64,000 nt of DNA from Lactarius indigo (lineage: Eukaryota; Basidiomycota; Agaricomycetes; Russulales; Russulaceae): assembly GCA_025766275.1 (NCBI GenBank), contig JAFKAC010000059.1, positions 62,001 through 126,000 of the forward strand, in the 5' to 3' direction. Below are positions 47,710-57,315 of the stretch, piece after piece (the stretch's first letter is position 1; every line of letters begins with the position of its first letter). The position numbers and the translations under genes were made by a program. The notes under the pieces are model-generated. The model saw nothing but the letters and a program-made list of their open reading frames with translations, had not been told where the DNA came from and ran no database searches.

Positions 47710-49246
47710 TTTGGCCGGTGGGATGAAATCTGTCGTCGTTGTCCACTTTAATCATGCCATATTTAATTCGCGGGTAACCTTCATGTCTACCCAGTATACT
47801 CCTTGTGCGCGCCTTGGTAACCAAATGAGAGAAGGCGGAAGCTGTTAAGAAGCGTGCAAGTAGTGATGATGATGAAACCAAATTGGGAGAGTATTTTGGG
47901 CCTACTGTATTGTTTAGGACAACTGGGCGGATACAAACTGCAGAATCTGGAAAGCAGTATGTGTCATATGAGTGGAAAGCGATTAGAATAGAATTGTACT
48001 GCAATCCCACTTACAGCGCTTTTCATCATGGAGGTCTTCCTCCAAATTATCCTGGGGCGGGTTGAGTAGCTATGGCGCAGCGAGTGGGGTTATCAGTGAG
48101 CATCTTTTTACAATGAACAGCATAGAGAGGAGCATCAAAACGGGTTGGTCAAGATCACTAGACCCGCGCAGAGTTAGACGGTGATGCTGAGTCAATATTA
48201 GCGTCCTGGGAGATCCACCGTGAGGCACTGCATGGACCTTCCACAATCGAGCTTCGTGGAGTCTGCACGCTTGGGCTGTGCCGGAATAGAATAACTGGGG
48301 TTAGTATGGAAAAGGTTCGGTAGAATTTGATACTGCATCCGCCAGTGTATACTACTGGAGCAGCGGGTGAGCATGTTGTGCCAACATATTAACATTCCAT
48401 CAGTGGGAAGGCGATGCATTCGTTGGATGCTACCCAAATCACCGTGTCTTGAAACTTCGCTAAACGCCACAGTCCATCAGGAAAACGAAATGTGACTCAC
48501 GGATCCAAGCACAGATCTCAGAGAAGGAGAAGAGCACTCATAGATTGTACAGATTGGACAGCACGATATGGTGGTTCATCCTAGAGGCTGTTTCTGGTGT
48601 AACACGGCCTCTGGCAAGGCCATCATGATGATCAGGCTCATGGTTCTGAGTCCAGGTCAGCTCCGAGTCGATGTCGTCGCCGCTCAGGCTCAATGTGATG
48701 TGATGAGACGTGTGACCACGTGACTGCAAATGGCGTTTTGAGCGCTTCGTTATGGCGCCACCTGTACTCTTGGCAGTACTGTAAATCCATTCGCACGCCG
48801 TCTCTCTAGTGAGCTGTATCTTCTAAAAAGCCAGGGTGAGTTTGATGAAACAGATGTGATGCAAGTACTATTTTATTGCCCATGGTGGCAACCCTACATG
48901 TGTAGGAGATGGCCATTTTCTTGATGCTTGATGCTGCCTTCCGAGTCACATCACTGGCTTTGGACCATTTGAGACAGCTGGCTCCCCCCCAGCGGCCTAC
49001 CGACACCTATCTACGATATGCCTCTTTCGCACGCCAGTACTTCCCCCTCCGGTTCCACACAATTGATACATTCGGCGGCGGTTCTCGCTCTCAGGTTGGC
49101 CGCGGCTCTTGCTGTGGCCACAGTAAATGCCTACTACTTAAGAATCCGCGGGGAGCAGTGAGTTTTCTTTTCCTCATACTTGGCCTCTCGCTCTGATCTG
49201 CCAACTCCCTCAGCCACTCCATTTCGCGCGCATTATTTTTGCCGCC
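47710..49246. other. decayed spacer: 3' flank of the pseudogene, tail of unit C, 5' flank of the membrane gene
   Basis: 47710-47780 matches the sequence after the intact gene (50700-50765). 48220-48600 matches unit sequence at 33464-33580 and 34440-34730 with the LINE-3 site empty. 49030-49130 matches the pseudogene upstream region (46540-46620). No intact gene seen. Confidence 0.55.
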
Positions 49247-50696
49247 ATGTCCAGCGATTCTTTGGCTAGTTATTTATACACCCTGACCGCGTACAACAAC
49301 CTTATTGTCGGAATCCTTTATGGTGAGAGGCAAGAGACTTGCCATCTATACCGCAGTTTCCGAGACATTTTGCTGTACATCACAGGCATTGACACTGTAC
49401 TCTACGTCACCTCGGTCCATATCCTCCTGTAAGGTCGTCTGCGCTCTCAAATGAAGGACGACGCACGCTTACAGTAGATGGCTTTCAGGCGTAAACCAGG
49501 TTTCACTTCGTCTCGACCTAGAATGGTTATGTTTGGAATCACGACTTTCATGTTCGCCATGGGAACCATTGCACTAGCGCTACTGACGACTCTCGAGTTT
49601 CAGCAATACCAATACTCCACGGGAGGCAATGTATGGTCATCATATCACATCAATGTCGTCTTTGCTGTTGCGTTAACTATCGCACGCCTGATGGTGCGCC
49701 TGCACTTCTATGCCATCTGCTCGACTCAACTAAAAGCTGTCCAGTATATTCTAAGCGATATTATCTGTGCCTGGCGTGCGGTGGTTCTATGGAACAGAGA
49801 CAAACGCGTCATCGCCATTCTTCTACTTTTCATCCTTGGGACCATAGGTAAATAAAGAGACCCCTCATGGTCGCCGTTCTGTGCTCATCATGAACCAATG
49901 TTTGTAGCTGCTGGTGGATGTGAACTTGGTCTTGGACTCATACCTTGCTTCAAGTACAACGAACCCTACTACTACTCATTCAAAGCATTTGCAAATATAA
50001 GGGTTTCAGGCCCTATTATCATGGTTGCCCCAACACTGGGAACTAATCTAGTCTCCACCGGGTTGATCGCCTGGAAGGCATGGTACGCTCTTCTCACATC
50101 GGACCCCCAGATGGCCATCTCTGACCATGTCGCTGACGTAGGCAACGCCGCGTCTTAGTCAGGAAACATTTGCATGAAGGGAGTGGATCTGTGAACGTTG
50201 GGAAGGTCTTCGCTCTGCTCATCGAGTCTGGTTTTATTTATTGCTGCCTTTTGGTATGTCCTACTTTCCAGAAGCGTCGATGCTTGCAGAAGGGCTCACT
50301 GCGCTACTTCAGGTTTTATATTTGATCTCGGTGTTCGGCGTGATACCTCCACCATCACTTGCTATCATGAACCATGTCTTGTTTTTTTCCTCAGTGAGTC
50401 CTGCGGCACATGCGTCCCTAATACTCATTCTCTTGGGCACTAATAGTGACTTCACGAAGGCCTTGTATCCGACCATTATAATTGTCCTCGTCGCCATGCA
50501 GAAGAGCCCGATCGAATACTACTCGACCTGCTCTGCCGGAATGCAGTTCGCGGCTGGGCCAGCACTCGGACCGACTAGCGCTTGTGACATGCCACGACAC
50601 TCGTACCCGATTCGTCGCGAGTACGTGAGCGACCACGATACACACATTCCATCTATGGTGTTTGTGAGGACCTCCGATGAGGAAAATGGCCTGTGA
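49247..50696 (+). CDS. multi-pass (about seven-helix) membrane protein of unknown function
   Basis: Six exons, 49247-49428, 49489-49693, 49745-49847, 49908-50082, 50142-50253, 50313-50696, give 386 aa with all phases matching. Helices recognisable by eye: YNNLIVGILYG, LLYITGIDTVLYVTSVHILL, GITTFMFAMGTIALALL, AVALTIARLM, VIAILLLFILGTI, GPIIMVAPTLGTNLVSTGLI, FALLIESGFIYCCLL, VLYLISVFGVIPPPSLAI and YPTIIIVLVAM. The C-terminal tail is hydrophilic. This resembles the large Agaricomycete group of uncharacterised 7TM-like proteins; I cannot assign a ligand or enzyme role. Intron 2 (49694-49744) is 51 nt and stop-free. The first exon is less certain. A broken paralogue lies at 46711-47429. Confidence 0.7.
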
Positions 50697-52027
50697 TATT
50701 TGGCCGGTAGGACGAAAATTGTCGCCATCGTTCAGTCAAGTCATGCCGTATTTGCAGGCGACCTTCTATTTCTACGATCTCTCTTCGCCGGTGTCAACGT
50801 GCGTGAATGCGCGTATAATACTTTGACTCCAGTTCTCTGTAGAATCGCAAAAGCCCGGCTAGATACCCTACTTGCTCTTACCCACGCTGACAGCTACTTA
50901 CTTTTCACATCATTCTCACGGACCTTAAAGTCTCTACCTAAATACATTTTTCATTTGCTTGCTCGGGAAGGCAAGGAAGTACGTTTATTAATTTGTGAGT
51001 GTGAGATTTTTGGCATATACTGTACCCGAATTTGGTTCCGGCTTCGGAACATCAACAGGCCCGGGCATAAAACTTCAACAAGTTCAGCTACAAGCTGATC
51101 TATGAGGATCAGATTGTCTGGTGCCGCTCCAAGTAGAGTCTGTGTATTAGCGCGGCCTCGCGGCCGCATACTATACTTGATAAGGATGGGATCATCCACT
51201 GGGACACACAATCAGCTTCTCCTTTGTGCTCGTCACGTCTGCTCGCGGGCAGGCTAGCAGGAGTGCTTGATATTTCCCTGATTCGCATGTAATGCTCGGA
51301 AGCTGTTCCGTCATATAATACCTCGTAACGTTCTTCAGCATGAACAAGCCGCCGATCTTTAAGCTGTCAACGCGGCGCAGGAGGGTCTTGTATGAGAGCC
51401 TCCGCAAGTCGTCTAGCTTGGCATCCACCGTGAGGGACCACATGTCAATTGTAACTTAGCTCCCAGCAAGCGCGATTTCCATGGCCCCTGATCGGTATTA
51501 CGGAATGCACAGTGCTAGTGCAAGTACCCATTTCGTAGTCCAACTAAACGCGCAGAACTAGACAAAAGTTGAAATCCGCTTTTATATGCTAACAGGACTC
51601 TTTTGCGAGGGGGTGACAAGAGAGATAAATTCACCCTCACCTCAGCCCTCAGGCTTTTCCACCACGCGGGGCTCACAAATAAACGCAACACCACCCAAGA
51701 CTATTCGGCCTCACCACGACTTACCAACATCCTGAACATCATTCCGACCTATAACTTTGAGGTATAAGCTGTGTTCCTATAGGCACCACTTTCCACTGGT
51801 CGCCCTCCTTGATTATTGTATCCCTAATGTCATCATACACTGGGGACTTTAAATCTGAAAAAGAACCATTGGTCTATACAAATTGGTATCTCTGTGTAAT
51901 AAGCAGTTGGTTTATCGCGTTCGGGGATGTAAATTTCACTCCTCTTCTGACTTCTCTTCATCGATTATTTCCTCCAATTTGTCAAAGTCGGGCGTCCCGA
52001 GACCCGTGACCTATAGGGCCGATAGCA
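50697..52027. other. 1.3-kb spacer, no gene recognised
   Basis: Begins with the 3' flank shared with the pseudogene. A minus-strand open frame at 51192-51443 has no known motif. The right side is the 3' flank of the sedolisin gene. Confidence 0.4.
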
Positions 52028-54041
52028 TCAGCCAACGTCGAAATGAAGAGACACAAATCCGGCAGGGCGCACAGGGTCCCACCCGTCGATAGCGGGGAAT
52101 CCGTCTGTCCTACAGCCCGGGTTCGAGCCAAATGTGATGTCGTTGAGGCCGGGGAGGCCGAAGCTGTAGAGCCAGGGATTGAGGAATCCGAGCGGCTGCT
52201 TGCCTTTCGAAATGCGGTAGTCGTTCAGCAACGAAATAATGCCGGCCACGGTCTGTAGTACGTTGGGCAGTCAGCTGGGGGTGGACGGCGGCAGAAGGTG
52301 GGAGGTGGGAAAAACGCACAGGCGTCGAGCAGCTCGTGCCATCCATGTCCTCGGGTTCCCCGTTAACGACGATTTTGAAGTTGAGCGCCTGCGCAGAGAT
52401 GTCGGGTATCCCGCGCCCATGAGGACTACACGAATACAAAGTAAGACTGGGTCAGGTAAGGTCGTGGGAGCGGACGAACTTAAAGAGACCGTCGTATATG
52501 TCGCCGACGTCCTCGAGGAAGAGGGGCACAGCAACATCCTGGTAGTACGGGCGTGGAAAGTAGTTCGAGAAGCCACCTCCGGAGAGGCTCGCGGCGATCT
52601 CGGGATCGTCATCTGTCGTGCCGCCAACGCTGGTGACCCACGGACCTACAAAAGTGTGGTCGTGTTGTCAGTGGCTTGTATCTACGTCTGTGTGTCGCTT
52701 TCTGACAAAGAATAAAGAACTCCACACGTACACGATGCAGGGAACTCGGGGAGGAACTGGACGCTGAATTGTCCGTCGCTGTTCCGGACCAAACAATGAC
52801 CCCGGCCGACACCCCAGTCACCGCTCGAGAAGATGACACTGACGCCCAGCGCGCCAAGCTTCAAGAACTCATCGCAAATGGCGTACGCATATTCCAGCGG
52901 AGCACTGTACTCGGGACCACCGTACGACGTGCTAATTGTCGGAGGGATGTCCTCCAGATCTAACATATAGGCGAGCCAGTTGAGGTATGGATCTGTGGCT
53001 GTATTTAGCACGCCGCCTGTGCTGTAAAAAATGTTCTTTGTCGGGTAGGTAAAGGCCTCGGCATACTGGATGCCGAGATTGGCCTCGAAGCCGGGGTCAT
53101 TCGGATCATACCCGCCACCGTTTACCAGCTCGACAGTAAAGGTCGCATATTCCCCGTCGGTGCGATATTCCGTCATGAAAGCAGTCAGGTCCTGCAGGTT
53201 AGGGTATTCCCCGGCGTAACCCACAGTTGCGATCGCATTTTGGTCTACAGCCGCCGGCACGTAACCCATCGTTTTGTACAGCCCGCGCAGGTACGACGGC
53301 GTGACGGGGTCTTTTTTGTTCTCTCTGGTCTCCACGAGCTCCTCCGATCCCGCCTTTGTCCGTGCAGCAGCTGTCCCACGGGGGCGAATGCGCGGTTTCA
53401 TCCACTGCGTGCGCGGAGAGCTAAAAAATGTCGTCGGTACGACAGTTCTGATGTGCTCGTGTAGGACCTCAGGGAGCGAGTAGCTGACTGTGCGAAGGAT
53501 GGTGTCATTTACCTCGACATGTTGGTAAAGTTGGTACGAAGCGCCGAGGATAACGTTGGCTTTAGACACGGGCACGCCGACGACCATCAGCCAGTCACCG
53601 CCAAGCATCATTGAGATAGAAGAAGGGGGAATGCCGTGGTCCTTAAGCCATGAGTGGACAAGGTTGAGCGTTTCTGGGTGCGGAGCAACGAGCTTAGTGA
53701 CCTGCCCCTTAGACAGGTATGCCCCATATCTGCAGCGGAACAAATAGGTTCATGAGTCCACGGACAGGTGGCGGGATGACGTACTTTGGATGTCTTGGGT
53801 CACTGACCTCACGGAGCACATCGACCAACGCATTTTCATCCTGGGGCTTCATTTTCAGGAAGAGGTCAATCGTAGTGTCGGCGGGTGGGTGGCCCAGGGT
53901 CTCCCAGGCCTCCGGGACAGTATTCCAGGAGTGTTTCACCATCGTTCGATTCCAACGTCGCGTAGGGGGCGTCGCGAGGCCGCCAACGAACCCAGTAGCA
54001 AGGACGGAGAGTATAGAGAGCAAGCGATTCCACCCTGACAT
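52028..54041 (-). CDS. Sedolisin (S53, tripeptidyl-peptidase type) with catalytic Asp replaced by Gly
   Basis: Secreted acid serine-carboxyl peptidase fold. Exons 54041-53785, 53729-52732, 52645-52480, 52425-52320, 52252-52028; 583 aa, typical prepro length. Signal peptide [17 protein letters not shown]; prodomain about residues 30-190 ([17 protein letters not shown]). In the catalytic domain the Glu of the triad motif is present, but the motif reads EANLGIQ where sedolisins have ExxLD, so the catalytic Asp is Gly (codon GGC near 53075). The oxyanion Asp is present in [12 protein letters not shown]. The nucleophile is in DGTSCSTP. Calcium-site residues appear as [11 protein letters not shown] and GWDP. 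It may be inactive or reduced in activity. It shares a divergent promoter with the phosphate carrier. Confidence 0.88.
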
Positions 54042-54450
54042 GATTACGATCACCTAGATGATTTGTTGGAGAGAACGAGGCTGTGCGGCCTTTTCAGGCT
54101 AGTTGGAGGCCGGGAGAGTCCTAACGACTCGAATTCCCCGGCTTTATGCCATTTCACTAAACTGAACGGCGGCATTATCGATATTGGGTGCCGTCGACAT
54201 GGGTATATGCGATATAATGAGATCCTGCCTCCTTGCCCAAACGGGACGCTGACATAATCGACGGTTAGAGCCTGCGAAAAAAAATGGCGAATAGAGTCAA
54301 CTCTGACCTCGAATCCACTTCAACTTCCACCTCCACCTACACCTCCACCTCCATTCCCCTTCCCCGCTTGCTCGTGGACAGGCCATCCAGGCAAGCTAGA
54401 GATATATATCTGCCGTAGATTTATCTTCGTCCCCATTTAATTCAACCTCA
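54042..54450. promoter_or_regulatory. divergent promoter, sedolisin / phosphate carrier, with CCACCT tract
   Basis: 409 bp between opposing start codons. A pyrimidine-rich, CCACCT/ACACCT-repeated tract at 54318-54362 sits about 90-130 bp upstream of the carrier ATG on its sense strand, a frequent arrangement at strongly expressed fungal genes. Inference only. Confidence 0.5.
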
Positions 54451-55615
54451 ATGTCGCACCTCGCTCCGTCAGGCAAGTGGGATGCCCGGTGAGCTGTCAT
54501 TTTATATTCCTTTTCTTCTTTTTGCTTCACAATAACTGATACGCGTCCGAAGCTATCTTGGACCAGTCCCTCACGATACATCATACTATGCCAAGTGCAT
54601 GCTTGGCGGTGTTCTCGCGTGTGGTCTCACCCACGCCGGAATCACACCCCTCGATGTTGCTAAATGTAACATGCAGGTAAGCCTCGTGATCCCCCGTCGC
54701 TATTCACGCTCATCTCGCTCCGTCAGGTGAACCCCGCCAAGTACACGGGTAGCATCAGCGGCCTGAAAACTATCATCGCTGAGGAGGGCACAAAGGGTAT
54801 CTGGAAAGGCTTCGGCCCTACTCTTATCGGATACTCTCTCCAAGGCATGTTCAAGTATGGCTTGTACGAGGTCTTCAAGGATGCCTACATGAACCTTGCC
54901 GGCGAGGAAGCGTCCGAGAAGTATAAGGGTGCCATCTGGCTCGCCGGCTCGGCTAGCGCCGAGTTCTTCGCCGACATCGCGCTCTGCCCGCTCGAGATGA
55001 CCAAGGTCAAGATTCAGACCAGCCCCGCTGGCAGTTTCCCTGTTCCCTTCGGTGCTGCCTGGGCCGAAATGGCCCGCACAAGTGCCGAGACGCGTTTCCC
55101 CTTCGGCTCCCTCGTTCCCCTGTGGTCCCGTCAGGTGCGGTTCTTTTGTAAGCGCACTGCCACACCAGTCTTTAACTCTCCCCATAGATCCCATACACGA
55201 TGGCCAAGTTCTTCTGTTTCGAGAAGATCGTGCAGCTCTTCTATACGCGCGTCTTCACTGAGCCGAAGGACAGCTACAGCAAGCCCACGCAACTCGGCGT
55301 CACCTTCGCGTCTGGTTACCTCTCCGGTATCGTTTGCGCTGTAGTCTCGCACCCTGCCGATTCGCTCGTCTCTCAGCTCGGCAAACCACAAAATAAGGGC
55401 AAGAGTCTCGGCGTAATCGTCAATGAGGTCGGCTTTGGTACTCTTGCAACGAAGGGTCTTGGGACTCGTGTGGTCATGATTGGTACCCTCACTGGTACGT
55501 ATAATATATATTTTTGCGACCCCTACTAATTCCATGTTCACGTATAGGCTTCCAATGGTGGATTTACGACACCTTCAAGTCTTCAATGGGCATGGGCACG
55601 ACTGGTGGCAAATAG
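54451..55615 (+). CDS. mir1: Mitochondrial phosphate carrier
   Basis: Mitochondrial carrier family protein importing phosphate (with H+) across the inner membrane for ATP synthesis. Five exons, 54451-54488, 54553-54676, 54727-55134, 55188-55494, 55548-55615; 314 aa, normal size. Three carrier repeats are visible: GITPLDVAKCNMQVNPAKY, IALCPLEMTKVKIQ and VVSHPADSLVSQL, each the PxD/ExxK/R-type signature or its variant. FFADIALCPLEMTKVKIQTS and FQWWIYDTFK are characteristic of the phosphate carrier. The N-terminal exon gives MSHLAPSGKWDARYLGPVPH, joining to TSYYAKCMLGG. The symbol follows the yeast homologue. Confidence 0.94.
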
Positions 55616-55984
55616 ACTCATACCTTAATAAAATGATCCCCTAGGTATGTGTGTCATTGGTACGTCTGGAGGTATTCTTCTGACTGTGGACTAGAGGACC
55701 GTCAAGATATACTCGGCCCATCATGTATGTTGATTGTCTTCGTTCCCAGTTATTCTTCCTAGTCTGTCCCTAGCTAGTTATGTGTGATTGGTATAGATTG
55801 TGTTCACACATATCCTACTATTCGTGTTGTCTGTGGGAACGTGAAGGTCTGAACAGCGGTTTTCGGAAATTGGGGATTAGAGGTTGTGAGGCGGGCAGTC
55901 GGGCCGCATCGGGATCTGTGCCAGTGTGCCGCGTAAGCATGCCGCATCCGAGCTTTGCAGTGACAACCCATAAAACGATACAGT

Positions 55985-56580
55985 ATGCCAGATCCCATAA
56001 AAACACCCGACGATCTCGTGAAAGAGTAAATCTACCTTCATCGTTTAGGTTCATATAAAATAAAAACAAAAAGATGACCGGTCGAAAACACACAGATTCA
56101 AGAAATCAGGCGAGTTCGACCGTCTCAGGCGCGAGCTCCTCGCGCAATTCCAAAACGGAGTGCGTGCTGTGCACCCCAAATCCTTCTCTGCAGTCTGTGT
56201 TGACTAGGTATCGGGATGAAAGGTGGGAACGGAGGCGTTCTGTGCGCGCGTGGACGATATTGCGCGCGCGCGGCTCGAGGCGGAGGACAAGCTGCACCTC
56301 AAGGCGGACGATACGCTCCACCGCGAGCTGTTGCAGGAGCTCGATCGGTAACAGATGACTCCTGTTCTTTCTCTCTCGTAAGCCAGCTGACGGGGAGTAC
56401 ACAGATTCCCGCTCGTCGAGCGCGCTCTCGCTGACGTGCCTGCGCTCGCGGATCCCGAGTTCGCCGCTGGGATACGTAGACACGCCGAGAACCTCGTGCG
56501 GCGCTCTCGCGGCCTTCCTGGTACGTTCATATTTCCCCCCCCCCCCCAACGTCGCTTTTGTCTGCTCTTCAGCTGGTTGA
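55985..56580 (+). CDS. shg1: Shg1/BOD1-like protein (COMPASS-associated)
   Basis: Small helical protein of the BOD1/SHG1 family; yeast Shg1 belongs to the Set1/COMPASS H3K4 methyltransferase complex. Exons 55985-56025, 56096-56159, 56223-56347, 56405-56520, with a last short exon 56573-56580 giving 117 aa. Motifs: TPDDLVKEFKKSGEFDRLRR, EAFCARVDDIARARLEAEDK, LLQELDRFPLVERALADV. The intron phases rebuild the family consensus precisely. The 3' end is uncertain: after the last acceptor the phase-matched frame stops at once, but another frame stays open to about 56703 (WLSEDEPSRVNG...), so the true C-terminus may be longer. The last intron contains a 13-nt C run (56535-56547). Confidence 0.78.
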
Positions 56581-57315
56581 GTGGCTTTCAGAGGACGAAC
56601 CGTCGCGGGTTAATGGCGCGCGGGATGAGCGGCCGCTGCGGAATGGGGCGTCGCACGATGAGGCCCCGCGTGATGAAGGGATGGAGATATCGGATGGGTG
56701 ATTGGGATCTGCGTTGCTAGGTTACCTGCTACCTACTTTGCCTCGATGCCGCAGTTCTAGAAAGGACTCCTCAGTCGCGCATAGCGCGACTCAGTTCTTG
56801 GGCTCAGCTATCATTCCTTTTTACACCTCACTGTAACGCCGAAGCCGACGAACGCCCAGACGAACTGAGCATAGACTTGGGTATATTCTAGGAGAGCTCG
56901 CGAAATCACAATCGAGGAAAGTCGCAAGTATACTTACACTTGCCACATAGAGTGAGTTAGGAATCACGCCTCAAACCTTTCTGGTCACCGATGCGGTACA
57001 CATTCCTCATCTCACTCCTAGGAGATCTCCGGTGAGCAGTTATGAATAGAACCACAAGGCGCGACGCGTTGTTTACAGGTACACAGGTACTAATAGTACA
57101 TTTTTACTACCAAATGCATTCCTTGTCTTTCCAACTGAGCATACAACGCGGCATTGTGTTTTAAAGCCGAACGTGGAGTAAATAACAAAAGGAAAACCCG
57201 GAATCCCTGATTTCGAGATCGTCATTAGGGACCACAGATATATAGCCAATCAGTGAAAGCGCTCAAGCTCCACCGCCTTCGTAGAGGACGACGATGGCGT
57301 GTTTGCATCTGGTTC
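56581..57315. other. convergent 3' spacer, no gene recognised
   Basis: Lies between the Shg1-like gene and the 3' end of DUF6535 copy D. The first 120 bp may be coding if the alternative Shg1 frame is used; beyond that no coding signal is seen. Confidence 0.4.

Larger units (their letters stand above)
42221..48600. repeat. tandem unit C of a three-unit array, split by the 7TM-like pseudogene
   Basis: Third unit. It follows A/B from about 42221 to 46620 (DUF6535 gene, TTGAAGC x4). It then contains the broken multi-pass membrane gene (46711-47429) and solo LTR, and resumes unit sequence at about 48220-48600 (compare 33464-33580 and 34440-34730). It has no LINE-1, LINE-2, LINE-3, MITE or Rpb7 fragment. 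The right edge is eroded. Confidence 0.72.

Noticed and set aside
48200..48600. A separate fourth repeat unit
   Set aside because: It matches the part of units A/B that is missing from C at 46.6 kb, so it is the displaced end of unit C.
49325..49358. Possible 34-nt intron in exon 1 of the multi-pass membrane gene
   Set aside because: Too short for this genome (others at least 48 nt), and removal shifts the frame out of the hydrophobic helix that follows.
52028..52100. Frameshift at the sedolisin C-terminus (GWDPVR instead of the usual GWDPVTGLGTP)
   Set aside because: The relic at 5867-6005 has the same ending, so it is an inherited subfamily feature.
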